Positions 25,036 through 33,935 are shown, counted from the first letter of the stretch. The stretch is DNA of 64,000 nucleotides from Ornithinimicrobium faecis (GCF_023923225.1 NZ_CP099489.1:434001-498000), one strand, 5' to 3'. Notes: generated by a model not told the origin, from the letters alone. Translations and numbers: made by a program.

Positions 25036-25902
25036 TCAGCTGACGAAGGTCTCCTCGATGTGCCGCACGATCTCGGAGCGTGCGGTCCCAGCCTCGGGGA
25101 TCGGCAACAGCGGGAAGACGTGAGGCAGTCCCTGGCCGATACGCAGTCGCACGCTCGCACCGGCGCGTTCGGCCAGCACTTCGCAGTCCGGCAGGCAGAC
25201 ATCGCGGTCGCCGACCACGACCAGCGTCGGAGGCAACAGCTCGAGGTCGCCGAACAGCGGACTGACCGCCGGGTCGGTCAGGTCACGGCCCTGAGCCCAG
25301 GACCTGGCTGCTGGACGCACCCCCGCCCGAGAGAGCCAGGGGTCGTGGGGCTCGATCGCATCGATCCCGGGGTTGCTCATCGACAGGTCCAGCCACGGCG
25401 CGAGCAGGGTCAGGCCGACGACTCTCTCGCGGTGCCGCTGCCCCTGAAGGAGAGCGAGATTGCCCCCGGCCGAGTCGCCGAGGACATGGACTGGCAGATC
25501 CGTGGGCACGGCGTCGAGCACCTCACCCAGCAGTGCCAGGGCCTCGTCCACGTGGTGGTCGGGGGCCAGTCCATACTCCGGCACCAGCACCTCCCGTCCT
25601 GTCGCGGTCGCGAGATGGTCGATCAGGCCCCAGTGCTGCTTGGCGATCCCGCTGATGAATGCTCCGCCGTGCCAATAGACCAAGGGGCCACTGCCAGGTT
25701 GACCCCCGCCCGCCGCCGCGAGCCGGTGCAGCCGGCCACTCGGCATACGCTGCTCGGTCATCCTGTCCCGGAGGCGATCTGGCGGTGCTGCGGGGGCCAG
25801 GCCGTTGGCCAGTGAGCGCTCGCCGGCCTCGACGGTGCGATATCTGCGTTTGCGGGTGGCGCGCAGATAGAGCGAGACTGCGCGTGCCTGCCAGCTGGTC
25901 AC
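25036..25902 (-). CDS. Alpha/beta hydrolase of the hormone-sensitive-lipase family
   Basis: 288 residues. The family IV esterase signature is complete: oxyanion motif WHGGAF, nucleophile GDSAGGN, Asp in VVVGDRDVCLPD and His in GLPHVFPLL. These enzymes hydrolyse short to medium acyl esters in the cytosol. The GTG at 25902 overlaps the stop of the YdeI-like gene (GTGA), so they are co-translated. The first 23 codons are repeated as a truncated copy at 46400-46468. Confidence 0.9.
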   Translation of the reverse strand: MTSWQARAVSLYLRATRKRRYRTVEAGERSLANGLAPAAPPDRLRDRMTEQRMPSGRLHRLAAAGGGQPGSGPLVYWHGGAFISGIAKQHWGLIDHLATATGREVLVPEYGLAPDHHVDEALALLGEVLDAVPTDLPVHVLGDSAGGNLALLQGQRHRERVVGLTLLAPWLDLSMSNPGIDAIEPHDPWLSRAGVRPAARSWAQGRDLTDPAVSPLFGDLELLPPTLVVVGDRDVCLPDCEVLAERAGASVRLRIGQGLPHVFPLLPIPEAGTARSEIVRHIEETFVS

Positions 25903-26477
25903 CCGACCTCAATGAGCTTGCCGCTCCTGGAGAGCTCAGGGTCGGTGCAGGAGGAGAGGTCGAAGCAGCAGGGGCGGCGCTTGCCGTCCTCCAACTTGGA
26001 GATGGTGACCTCGACGCGGCGCTCGCGCGTCTGCGGGCTGCGGGTCGACTGGACCCAGCGCACCCACTCCCAGCGGGCCATCGGGGTCAGGCTGGCCCAC
26101 GTCTCGGCGAGCTCGGGGGCGTCGGCCAGGGCGGCGTCGAGATCGCTGGGCAACTGTGGCTCCGGCCAGGCCTTGGTCGGCGTGAGCTGACCGGTGACGC
26201 TGGCGCCGTCGGTCAGGGACAGGGCCTCCTGGAGTGCCTCGTCGACCGCGACCCAGTGGCCCTTGCGGCCGTCCGGCTCGAGCACCATCGTGCGGCTGTG
26301 GCCGTTGAGCTCAGCCTCGACCGCGACCTGACCGCGGGAGGGCAACTCCTGGCTGGCCTCCTGTGGCAACGGCACGATGAGCCGGTCGCCGATGCGCTGC
26401 GTCTGTGCCTCGAAGGTGATGGTCATGCTGACCAAACTAATGCGTTGTCTCGGGGGTGGCTTCTTTGATCCTGATCA
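25834..26477. repeat. 644-bp segmental duplication, copy A
   Basis: This segment aligns without a single insertion or deletion to 46400-47043 (constant offset 20,566). It spans the 5' end of the hydrolase gene, the whole YdeI-like gene and about 50 bases upstream of it. The only clustered differences are about ten bases in the non-coding part around 26440-26458. Copy A has the complete hydrolase partner and is likely the source. Confidence 0.95.
25899..26426 (-). CDS. YdeI/DUF1905-type protein, copy A
   Basis: 175 residues from the ATG at 26426. It begins MTITFEAQTQRIGDRLIVPL, the DUF1905 beta-barrel, and ends with the YdeI/OmpD-associated helical region (LAETWASLTPMARWEWVRWVQ, then ARs and KLEDGKRRPCCFDL). 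Members have been linked to peptide or bacteriocin resistance but their action is unknown. The protein is identical in sequence to copy B at 46465-46992; the two genes differ by about a dozen bases, all silent. Confidence 0.88.
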   Translation of the reverse strand: MTITFEAQTQRIGDRLIVPLPQEASQELPSRGQVAVEAELNGHSRTMVLEPDGRKGHWVAVDEALQEALSLTDGASVTGQLTPTKAWPEPQLPSDLDAALADAPELAETWASLTPMARWEWVRWVQSTRSPQTRERRVEVTISKLEDGKRRPCCFDLSSCTDPELSRSGKLIEVG

Positions 26478-26560
26478 GGTGTTGAACGGCATGGGGCGTG
26501 TACAAAGTGGTCCACCATGCCGGGCGTTCTGGTGTCGTGCCCTGACCTGCTCGCCCCGGC

Positions 26561-27355
26561 TCAGCGCACCAAGCTGTTGCCCTGGGCCGCTGCGAGCCTA
26601 GCCTTGACGCTGAGCAGCGTCTCGATGATGAAGTCCTCGCGCCCGTCGCCGAGACGACTGATCGGCACGGCAACGCTGAGGGCGTCCTCCCCCCTGCGGC
26701 CGAGGGGGAGCGCCACGCCGAAGCACCGCACACCCAGGCACGACTCCTCGCTCTCCGTGGCGTAACCCTGGACAGCGGCGCGTTCGATGATCTCGAGGAC
26801 GGCACTCTTGTCCGTGGTGGTGTTGGGGGTAATGGCCGCGATCGACTCCGGGACAAAGGTGCCGCGCTGGTCAGCTGGCAACTCGGCGAGCAGTGCGCGG
26901 CCCAGGGACGTGGCGTAGGCCGGCAGCCGGCGACCGACCGCGGAGTGCATGCGCAGCGGGTGCACGGACTCGCGCTTGGCGGTGTAGATCACCTCGGCAG
27001 CGTCCCGGCGTCCCAGGTGCACGGTCTCACCGGTGGCGGCAGACACCTCGTCCAGGATCGTCGCAGCGCGGGCGAGCACGGGGTCGGCGTCGAGGTATGC
27101 CGAACTGACCACGAGGGAGTGGATGCCGAGTTGGTAGACGGTCCCGGTGGGATCGGTCTGGAGCCAGCCACGGTCGGTCATCGTGCGCAGCAGAGCGTGC
27201 AGGCTGCTCTTGGGGATGTGCAGGCGCGTGGACAGCTGCATCTGCGTGCCCGGCCCGTTGGCCGCGATCTCATCGAGCAGGTCGAGCGCCCGGGCTGCGG
27301 ACTTGACCGGTCCCGCCGAGCTCCTGGAGTCCTTCTGAATCTTGGTGTCGAGCAC
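26561..27355 (-). CDS. IclR-family regulator of the uronate operon
   Basis: 264 residues from the GTG at 27355, chosen for family length and an AGAGG upstream. The N-terminal winged helix (about 17-75: TQMQLSTRLHIPKSSLHALLRTM) binds DNA. The effector domain (about 90-260) has the family core ETVHLGRRDAAEVIYTAK and ESCLGVRCFGVALPLG. It is divergent from kduI. IclR proteins of the KdgR branch repress uronate and pectin genes and respond to 2-keto-3-deoxygluconate; by context the same is likely here. Two overlapping palindromes at the kduI start are its probable site. Confidence 0.88.
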   Translation of the reverse strand: MLDTKIQKDSRSSAGPVKSAARALDLLDEIAANGPGTQMQLSTRLHIPKSSLHALLRTMTDRGWLQTDPTGTVYQLGIHSLVVSSAYLDADPVLARAATILDEVSAATGETVHLGRRDAAEVIYTAKRESVHPLRMHSAVGRRLPAYATSLGRALLAELPADQRGTFVPESIAAITPNTTTDKSAVLEIIERAAVQGYATESEESCLGVRCFGVALPLGRRGEDALSVAVPISRLGDGREDFIIETLLSVKARLAAAQGNSLVR

Positions 27356-27444
27356 AGCGCCTCTTCTCACTGGTCTCGAGGCGGTGCGCCCCGGGAGGAC
27401 ATCAGCGTAGCCCGGTTCGCATACATGGACAGAATTTTGCCCCT

Positions 27445-27473
27445 TGACCAGGGGCGTGCGCCGCGCTAGTGTC
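27445..27473 (+). promoter_or_regulatory. Promoter of the kduI operon
   Basis: TTGACC at 27445-27450 and TAGTGT at 27468-27473 are 17 bases apart, a good sigma-70-type match. The predicted start near 27480 coincides with the IclR-type palindromes. Confidence 0.6.
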
Positions 27474-27480
27474 CTCACTG

Positions 27481-27505
27481 TTCACATGAGTGAACGTAGT
27501 TCACA
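27481..27505. promoter_or_regulatory. IclR-type operator, two overlapping palindromes
   Basis: GTTCAC-ATGA-GTGAAC (27481-27496) and GTGAAC-GTA-GTTCAC (27491-27505) share the middle half-site. Both are perfect. Placed at the predicted transcription start of kduI, binding here should block transcription. Confidence 0.72.
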
Positions 27506-27520
27506 AGTCTAGGAGTCCGA

Positions 27521-28342
27521 GTGATCCAGGTTCGACACGCGAGTTCTCCGTCCGGCGCCGAGACGGCCACGATGACGGAGCTCCGAGAGACGTACCTCGT
27601 GGGTGACCTCTTCGCGAGCGGAGAGGTCCGGGGCACCTACACCCACGAGGACCGGATGCTCATCGGCGGGGCACTGCCCAACGGTGGTCCGCTGGAGCTG
27701 CCGGCCTGGGCGGAGGTGCTGGGGACTGAGTCACACCTGGAGGGTCGTGAACTCGGGGTCATCAACGTCGGAGCTCCCGGCTACGTCCTCGTCGAGGGCG
27801 AGGAGTTTGAGCTCGAGCACCTCGACGGGCTCTTTGTCGGGCGGGGGACCCAGGAGGTGTCCTTTGCCGGTGACGGTGCCGCGTTCTACCTCGTCTCGGC
27901 GCCGGCCCACGCGACCTACCCGACCCAGTTGCTGCGGCACGTCGAGGTCGAGCCGGTCGCCCTCGGCTCTGGCGAGGCAGCCAACGAGCGCGAACTGTTC
28001 AGATATGCGTGGGGCCAGGACGTGCAGACCGCGGTGCTCCAGTTCGGGGTGACGGTGATCGCCAACGGATCAGTGTGGAACACCTACCCGCCGCACCTGC
28101 ACCAGCGACGGACCGAGATCTACTGCTACGTCGACCTGGACGAGGCGGACCGCGTCTTCCACTTCATGGGTCAGCCCGGAGCCACCCGTCACCTCATCCT
28201 CCGCAACCGGGAGGCCGTGATCTCCCCGCCGTGGTCCATCCACTCGGGGGCGGGCACGGGCTCCTATGCCTTCATCTGGGCGATGGCGGGCGAGAACAAC
28301 TGCTACACCGACCTGCGCCCCGTCGCGGTGGAGGACCTGTGA
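27521..28342 (+). CDS. kduI: 5-keto-4-deoxyuronate isomerase (4-deoxy-L-threo-5-hexosulose-uronate ketol-isomerase)
   Basis: 273 residues, a double cupin that converts 5-keto-4-deoxyuronate to 2,5-diketo-3-deoxygluconate, downstream of unsaturated uronates released by polysaccharide lyases. The zinc site is complete: His192, His194 and Glu199 in PPHLHQRRTEIY, and His241 in PPWSIHSGAG. The protein ends DLRPVAVEDL. GTG start at 27521 with AGGAG upstream. First gene of the operon and 4-base overlap with kduD. E. coli KduI and KduD have also been reported to act on hexuronates themselves. Confidence 0.93.
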   Translation: MIQVRHASSPSGAETATMTELRETYLVGDLFASGEVRGTYTHEDRMLIGGALPNGGPLELPAWAEVLGTESHLEGRELGVINVGAPGYVLVEGEEFELEHLDGLFVGRGTQEVSFAGDGAAFYLVSAPAHATYPTQLLRHVEVEPVALGSGEAANERELFRYAWGQDVQTAVLQFGVTVIANGSVWNTYPPHLHQRRTEIYCYVDLDEADRVFHFMGQPGATRHLILRNREAVISPPWSIHSGAGTGSYAFIWAMAGENNCYTDLRPVAVEDL

Positions 28343-29166
28343 CCAGTCCGGCAGGCACCGTGACGGGCTCCGGCAGCACGACGGCCACGGGCACCGCGGC
28401 GGCCGCACCCGCACGCTCGCCCTTTGACATGAACGGCAGGCGCGCCCTGGTTACCGGTGCCGGCCGCGGACTCGGGAGCGCGATCGCCCTCGGGCTGGCC
28501 AGCGCCGGTGCGGACCTGGTCCTCATGGGCCGACCCGGCAGCCAAGACGGCACGGCCTCGCGCGTCGCCGAGCTCGGCGGCCACGCCGAGGTCGTCGACC
28601 TGGACGTCAGCGACCTGGGGTCCATCGAGTCGACCTGCGCCGAACTCCTCGCCGGTCGCCGGGTGGACGTGGTGGTCAACAATGCCGGCATCATCGACCG
28701 TGAGGACACCGTCTCGGTGAGCCGTGAGGCCTGGCAGCGGGTGCTGGACGTCAACCTCAACGGCCTGTTCCTGCTCTGCCAACACTTGGGACGCCCGATG
28801 GTCGAGCGCGGCCACGGCAAGATCGTCAACATCGCGAGTCTCCTGTCCTTCCAGGGCGGGCTGCGCGTGGCCTCGTATGCAGCCAGCAAGCACGGTGTCG
28901 CAGGCGTCACCAAGGCCCTGGCCAACGAGTGGGGGCCGCACGGCGTCCAGGTGAACGCGATTGCGCCGGGCTATATGGTCACCGACAACACCGCAGCACT
29001 GCGGGACGACGTCGAGCGATCCCGGTCCATCCTGGACCGGATTCCCGCGGGGCGCTGGGGGACTGCCAAGGACATCGCGGGGGCAGTGGTCTTCCTCAGT
29101 TCATCGGCCGCCGATTACGTCAACGGCCACGTCCTGGTCGTCGACGGGGGCTGGATGGCCAGGTAG
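28339..29166 (+). CDS. kduD: 2-dehydro-3-deoxy-D-gluconate 5-dehydrogenase (SDR family)
   Basis: 275 residues, cytosolic NAD(P)-dependent short-chain dehydrogenase. The glycine motif TGAGRGLG, the NNAG motif, the catalytic Ser in NIASLLSFQ, and YAASK with Tyr and Lys are all present; it ends VNGHVLVVDGGWMAR, typical of KduD. It reduces 2,5-diketo-3-deoxygluconate to 2-keto-3-deoxygluconate, the substrate of the kinase at the operon's end. The GTG at 28339 overlaps the kduI stop. An alanine and threonine-rich N-terminal tail of about 28 residues precedes the fold and is unusual. Confidence 0.9.
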   Translation: MTSPAGTVTGSGSTTATGTAAAAPARSPFDMNGRRALVTGAGRGLGSAIALGLASAGADLVLMGRPGSQDGTASRVAELGGHAEVVDLDVSDLGSIESTCAELLAGRRVDVVVNNAGIIDREDTVSVSREAWQRVLDVNLNGLFLLCQHLGRPMVERGHGKIVNIASLLSFQGGLRVASYAASKHGVAGVTKALANEWGPHGVQVNAIAPGYMVTDNTAALRDDVERSRSILDRIPAGRWGTAKDIAGAVVFLSSSAADYVNGHVLVVDGGWMAR

Positions 29167-29184
29167 CAGCGCAGTGACACCGGC

Positions 29185-29206
29185 GCTGCAGCCACCTGGC
29201 TGCAGC
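29185..29206 (+). terminator. Intercistronic hairpin between kduD and the binding-protein gene
   Basis: GCTGCAGCC-ACCT-GGCTGCAGC is a perfect 9-bp stem with a tetraloop. It may be an attenuator or an mRNA-stability element that lets the binding protein be made in larger amounts than kduID. Confidence 0.5.
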
Positions 29207-29267
29207 ACCACCCGCAGGAGTCAGCCCCACCCGCCGGACCCCGGCACGACAGAATGAGGATCGACCA

Positions 29268-30365
29268 ATGAAGCTCATCACTCAGCCGATCGCCGCCGTC
29301 ATCGGCCTAGCCCTGGCCGCGACCGCTCTCACCGCCTGCAGCGAGGATGTGGGCGGTGGTGGTGGCGGGGACGCCGCCGACGCCGCCGACGCCGCCGCCT
29401 GCGCCCCCGAGGACGTGACCCTCGTGGGCCAGGTGCGCAACGAGTCCAACCCCTACGAGGCCTCCTGGCTGGACGGCGGTGACGCCTTCGCCGAGCAGGT
29501 CGGGCTCACCCAGGACCGTCTCACCTACGACGGCGACTCCACCCGCCAGCAGGAGCAGATCAGCCAGCTGCTCGCGGGCAACACCGACTGCCTGGTCATG
29601 AACATCCTGCCCAACGGTGACTCCGACACCCCGCCGATCGTCGAGGGCGCACAGGAGGCCGGTGCCTACCTCGTCACCCAGTGGAACAAGCCGGCCGACC
29701 TCACCGTCACCGACTATGACCAGTGGCTGAGCCACCTCACCTACGACGGTGTCGACTCCGGCCAGCAGATCGGCGACGCGCTGGCCGAGTCCATCGGTGG
29801 CTCGGGCGGCATCATCGCCCTCCAAGGCATCCTCGACACCGGTGCCGCCAAGGACCGCTTCGCCGGCCTCGAGGCGTCCCTGGAGGCCAACCCTGACGTC
29901 GAGCTGCTCGACCAGCAGACCGCCAACTTCTCCCGTGCCGAGGCGCTCGAGGTGACCAAGACGCTGCTGACCAAGCACGGTGACGACGTCAAGGGCATCT
30001 GGGCCGCGAACGATGACATGGCGCTCGGGGCGCTTGAGGCCCTCGAGCAGGCCGGGCGCACGGACGTGGCCGTGGTCGGCATCGACGCGGTGCCCGACGC
30101 ACTCACCGCCATCGAGGACGGCACGATGACCGCCACCGTCTCCAGCGACGGCCCCTGGCAGGGTGGCATCGGCCTGGCCATCGGCTACTGCGTGGCGACC
30201 GGCGAGCTAGCCCTCGACGACATCGCCGACGAGGACCGCGCCTGGTTTGCCGAGCAGTTCCTGATCACCAGCGACAACGTCGCCGACTTCACCTCGCCCT
30301 CGGTCGAGGAGTCGGAGTTCGAGTGCGGCAACCTCTTCAGCCGCTCGCAGGGCGCCATCTCGTGA
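29268..30365 (+). CDS. Sugar ABC transporter substrate-binding lipoprotein (ribose/galactose type)
   Basis: 365 residues. A lipoprotein signal peptide ends at the lipobox LTAC, so it is anchored on the outer face of the membrane. After a glycine/alanine-rich spacer the type 1 periplasmic-binding fold follows (VTLVGQVRNESNPYEASW, then GIIALQGILDTGAAKDR and GIWAANDDMALGALEALEQ, which are RbsB/LacI-like). By operon context it binds a uronate or oligouronide-derived sugar acid rather than ribose. It is separated from kduD by a hairpin. Confidence 0.88.
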   Translation: MKLITQPIAAVIGLALAATALTACSEDVGGGGGGDAADAADAAACAPEDVTLVGQVRNESNPYEASWLDGGDAFAEQVGLTQDRLTYDGDSTRQQEQISQLLAGNTDCLVMNILPNGDSDTPPIVEGAQEAGAYLVTQWNKPADLTVTDYDQWLSHLTYDGVDSGQQIGDALAESIGGSGGIIALQGILDTGAAKDRFAGLEASLEANPDVELLDQQTANFSRAEALEVTKTLLTKHGDDVKGIWAANDDMALGALEALEQAGRTDVAVVGIDAVPDALTAIEDGTMTATVSSDGPWQGGIGLAIGYCVATGELALDDIADEDRAWFAEQFLITSDNVADFTSPSVEESEFECGNLFSRSQGAIS

Positions 30366-31384
30366 CCATGACATCCCTCGCCGACGCCGACGCCGAGGAG
30401 TTCGTGGCCCCGTCACGCCCTCGGCCTCGGCGGGGGGTGCCCCTCCGGGACACCGGCCCGCTGCTGGCCCTGATCGCAATCGTCGTGGTCTTCAGCCTGC
30501 TGAGCTCGGACTTCCGGGCGATCGGCAACCTGCAGAACATCATGGACGCGGCCGCGATCCTCGCGGTGGCCACGTGCGGCGTCACCTTCGTGCTGATGAT
30601 GGGCTCGATCGATCTGTCGGTTCCCGGAGTGATGGGTGCCTCGGCGATCGCCGTCGCCCTCCTGGTGGAGAACAACCGCAACGACAACGATTTCGGGCTG
30701 CTCGGCATACTCCTCGCCGTGCTGCTCGCCAGCACCCTCGGCGGCCTGAGCGGGCTCGCCCTGGTGACCCTGAAGGTGCCCTCCTTCATGACGACCCTCG
30801 GGGTGTCGGCCGTGGGCCTGGGGATCGCGACCCTGATGTTCTCGGGCGTCCAGCCCAACATCTCCGACAACCTGCTGGACAGCCTGGCGGTGAGCCGCTT
30901 CCTCGGGCTGGCCTACTCCACCTGGATCGCGGTCGTGTGCGTCCTCATCGGCTGGCTGATCCAGCGCTACTCGCGGCTGGGCCGGTATGCGCGGGCCATC
31001 GGTGGCGCGGAGGAAGTGCTCGCGCTGTCTGGTGTCCGGGTTGCCCCCTACAAGGTGGCCGTGTTCACGCTCGCCGGCACGTTCTATGGGCTGGCGGGGG
31101 TGCTGGTCACCAGCCAGCTCAGCGCCGGTCTGGTGCAGGCCGGCCGTGGCTACGACTTCGCGGCCATCACTGCCGCGGTGGTCGGCGGCACCCTGCTCAC
31201 CGGTGGCCGGGGAGGGGTTCTCCACTCGGCCGTCGGAGTCCTGATCGTCACCGTCCTGACCAACGGATTGGTGCAGGTCGGCGTCAGCCCCTACTGGCAG
31301 GGTGGCGTGCAGGGCTTCATCGTCGTCGCGGCCGTCGCTGCCGCGGTCTTCCCGCAACGTCGCAGGAATCAGGTGACCAAATGA
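30362..31384 (+). CDS. Ribose-type ABC transporter permease, first copy
   Basis: 340 residues, about eight to ten transmembrane helices. The family motif is seen in MMGSIDLSVPGVMGASAI and LVTLKVPSFMTTLGVSAVGLG, with the coupling region AIGGAEEVLALSGVRVAPYKV. GTG at 30362 overlaps the binding-protein stop; an ATG two codons later is possible. A second, diverged permease is encoded after the ATPase, so the channel is probably a heterodimer. Confidence 0.88.
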   Translation: MTMTSLADADAEEFVAPSRPRPRRGVPLRDTGPLLALIAIVVVFSLLSSDFRAIGNLQNIMDAAAILAVATCGVTFVLMMGSIDLSVPGVMGASAIAVALLVENNRNDNDFGLLGILLAVLLASTLGGLSGLALVTLKVPSFMTTLGVSAVGLGIATLMFSGVQPNISDNLLDSLAVSRFLGLAYSTWIAVVCVLIGWLIQRYSRLGRYARAIGGAEEVLALSGVRVAPYKVAVFTLAGTFYGLAGVLVTSQLSAGLVQAGRGYDFAAITAAVVGGTLLTGGRGGVLHSAVGVLIVTVLTNGLVQVGVSPYWQGGVQGFIVVAAVAAAVFPQRRRNQVTK

Positions 31385-32943
31385 CCATCAGTCTGCAGCC
31401 CTCAGCTTCCCCATTGGCGGGGGATGCCCCGCCGGCCCTTGAGGTGCGAGGTCTCGTCAAGCACTACCCGGGCGTCAAGGCCCTCGACGGGGTCGACCTG
31501 TTCGTGCGCGAGCACGAGGTGCTGGGCCTGGCGGGCGAGAACGGCGCCGGGAAGTCGACGCTCCTCAAGGCTCTCGTCGGGATTGTCCGACCGGACGCGG
31601 GCGAGATCTGGGTGCGCGGGGAGAAGGTCAAGCTCCGGAGCGTGGTCGATGCCGCCAACCACGGCATCGGCATGGTCTTCCAGGAGCAGTCCCTCGTGCC
31701 CAACCTCACCGCCGCGGAGAACATCGTGCTCGGCAGCGAGGGACCCGGTGTGCGACGGGGCCTCTACCGCTGGGACACCATGCGCAGGCTGGCCCAGGAA
31801 CAGCTCGACAAGATCGGCTCCCCCATCGACCCACTGGCGCGGACCGACACGCTGAGCTTCGCCGACCGGCAGATGGTCGAGATCGCCAAGGTGCTCCGGA
31901 TCGAGGAACGCACCTCACACCCGCCCGTGATTATCCTCGACGAGCCCACCTCGGTGCTGGAGTCCAAGGAGATCGAGACGCTCTTCACCCAGGTCCGGCG
32001 GCTGCGGGAGTTCGCCTCCGTCATCTTCGTCTCGCACCGACTCGATGAGGTGCTCGACGTCTGTGACCGGGTGGCCGTCCTCCGCGGCGGCCAGTCGGTC
32101 GGTGAGGTGCCCACGCACGGTGCCGACCCAGGGGTCCTGCACCAGATGATGATCGGCTCGACCGGGTCGGAGGACCACTACCACGACACCGCGATCGAGC
32201 GGCCCGGTGAGCGGCGCGAGCCCCGGTTGGTCGTCCGCGGACTCTCTGGCAAGACCTTCCAGGATGTGAACTTCGAGGTCGGCGCCGGAGAGATCCTCGG
32301 CATCGTCGGGGTCCACGGATCGGGCCGTGAGGATGTCTGCCGGGCGCTGTTCGGCGCCGAGCCAACCAGTTGCGGCGAGGTCACCCTCGACGGTCGCAAG
32401 CTCGAGTTGACCGGCACGCGGGCCGCCTGTGCGGCCGGCGTGGGCTACATCCCCTCCGAGCGCAAGGTCGAGGGCATGGTCGGGCCGATGTCCGTGGCCG
32501 ACAACATGACCCTGAGCAAGCAGAAGTCGCGGTGCGCCGGCCCCATCGTCGTGCCACGGAAGCAGGCCGCCCTCGTGGACAGCTGGATCGAGCGGCTGTC
32601 CATCCGCACCCCCAACCGGGGAACCGCGATCCAGCGACTCTCCGGCGGCAACCAGCAAAAGGTGGTCCTCGCCCGCTGGCTGGTCGCCGGTGACGTCCGG
32701 CTCCTGCTGCTCGATCACCCCACTCGAGGCCTGGACATCGGCGCCCGCTCGGAGGTCTATCGCCTGATGCGTGAACTGGCCAACGCCGGCGTGGCCACCG
32801 TGCTCCTCGCCGACAGCCTGGAGGAGGCCATCGGCATGTCCGACCGGATCCTGGTGATGAGCGACGGGCGCGCGACGACAGAGGTGGCCTGCCCCTCGGG
32901 TGGCAAGCCGACCCCGCTCGACCTGGTGCGGGAGATGGTCTGA
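31381..32943 (+). CDS. Ribose-type ABC transporter ATPase with two nucleotide-binding domains
   Basis: 520 residues. Domain 1 has Walker A GENGAGKST, a modified signature FADRQMVEIAKVL and Walker B VIILDEPTSVLES. Domain 2 has the degenerate Walker A GVHGSGRED usual in this family, signature LSGGNQQKVVLARWL, and LLLLDHPTRGLD, where His446 replaces the catalytic Glu of Walker B. The first site also departs from LSGGQ. So hydrolysis probably depends on one composite site. The ATG at 31381 overlaps the permease stop (ATGA); longer upstream frames lie over the permease. Confidence 0.9.
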   Translation: MTISLQPSASPLAGDAPPALEVRGLVKHYPGVKALDGVDLFVREHEVLGLAGENGAGKSTLLKALVGIVRPDAGEIWVRGEKVKLRSVVDAANHGIGMVFQEQSLVPNLTAAENIVLGSEGPGVRRGLYRWDTMRRLAQEQLDKIGSPIDPLARTDTLSFADRQMVEIAKVLRIEERTSHPPVIILDEPTSVLESKEIETLFTQVRRLREFASVIFVSHRLDEVLDVCDRVAVLRGGQSVGEVPTHGADPGVLHQMMIGSTGSEDHYHDTAIERPGERREPRLVVRGLSGKTFQDVNFEVGAGEILGIVGVHGSGREDVCRALFGAEPTSCGEVTLDGRKLELTGTRAACAAGVGYIPSERKVEGMVGPMSVADNMTLSKQKSRCAGPIVVPRKQAALVDSWIERLSIRTPNRGTAIQRLSGGNQQKVVLARWLVAGDVRLLLLDHPTRGLDIGARSEVYRLMRELANAGVATVLLADSLEEAIGMSDRILVMSDGRATTEVACPSGGKPTPLDLVREMV

Positions 32944-32945
32944 GC

Positions 32946-33935
32946 ATGACGACGCCCCTCCTTCCCCGGCCCACGGCCGAGTCCGTCGCGGACGGCGCGA
33001 CCGCCGGGCAGCGGCTGACCTCGCTCATGCCGGTGATCGCCCTGGTCACGCTCCTGGCGGCCCTCGTGATCGCCGACCCCGACTTCTCCACCGTGCGCAG
33101 TCTCACGGCCGTCGTCCGCACCGCCGCGCCCCTGATGGTGCTGGCCGCGGGCGCCACGCTCGTGGTGCTCTGCGGTGGCATCGACCTGTCCATCGCCGCG
33201 ATGTGCTCGCTGTCGACGGTGTTCTTCGCCCTGTGGCTGCCCAACCTCGGTGGCGTGACGATCCTGGTCGTGATTGCCGTCGCGGGCGCCCTCGGTGCGC
33301 TGCAGGGCCTCGCCCACGTGGTGCTCCGGATCCCGTCGTTCATCGTCACCCTCGGTGGCATGAGCATCTTCTCCGCGATCGCGCTGGTGATCTCCGGGGC
33401 CGGGCCGATCCGCGTCGTCGACCGGGACGCCACCAACTGGCTCAACCTCTATGTCGGCGGGTTCGTGCCGATGTCCTTCCTGATGGCCCTGATTGTGGTC
33501 ACCGCCATCTCCCTGGTCCTGAGGTTCACACCGCTGGAGAGCTGGGTGCAGGCGACCGGCTACTCGGAGGCGGCGGCGCGCCTGGCGGGCACGCCGGTGG
33601 ACCGGGTCAAGGTCCTCGCCTTCACCATCTCGGGCGCCTGCGCTGGCCTGGCCGCCGTGCTGCTGGTGTCGCGCAACTTCAGCGGCAGCCCGACCATGGC
33701 CGACAACCTGCTCCTGCCGGCGATCGCCGCGATCGTCGTCGGCGGCACCGCGATCACCGGCGGCCACGGCTCCCTGTGGCGAAGCCTGACTGGCGCCCTC
33801 GTCGTGACCCTGCTGCGCGTCGGCCTGCCCATCGTCGGGGTGCCCTCGGCCTGGGAGCAGATCCTCTACGGCGTGATCATCGTCGCCGCCGTCGCCCTGA
33901 CCCTCGACCGCTCGAAGGTGTTGATCATCAAGTAG
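32946..33935 (+). CDS. Ribose-type ABC transporter permease, second copy
   Basis: 329 residues. Membrane segments include LVVLCGGIDLSIAAMCSLST, the family's GGIDLS motif, and RIPSFIVTLGGMSIFSAIALV, followed by ATGYSEAAARLAGTPVDRVKV as the ATPase-coupling loop and VVGGTAITGGHGSLWRSLTG. It differs clearly from the first permease, so the two probably form a heterodimer. It begins two bases after the ATPase stop. The following 104 bases to the dehydrogenase hold no recognised feature beyond the ribosome-binding site. Confidence 0.88.
   Translation: MTTPLLPRPTAESVADGATAGQRLTSLMPVIALVTLLAALVIADPDFSTVRSLTAVVRTAAPLMVLAAGATLVVLCGGIDLSIAAMCSLSTVFFALWLPNLGGVTILVVIAVAGALGALQGLAHVVLRIPSFIVTLGGMSIFSAIALVISGAGPIRVVDRDATNWLNLYVGGFVPMSFLMALIVVTAISLVLRFTPLESWVQATGYSEAAARLAGTPVDRVKVLAFTISGACAGLAAVLLVSRNFSGSPTMADNLLLPAIAAIVVGGTAITGGHGSLWRSLTGALVVTLLRVGLPIVGVPSAWEQILYGVIIVAAVALTLDRSKVLIIK

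Noticed and set aside
23673..25902. Genomic island integrated at tRNA-Ser
   Set aside because: No integrase, no repeat of the tRNA end and no change in base composition beyond one short AT-rich promoter-like stretch; kept only as an open question.
30574..31380. N-terminal extension of the sugar ATPase by 269 codons
   Set aside because: It lies over the first permease gene in another frame; the ATG at 31381 overlaps the permease stop and starts the normal domain.
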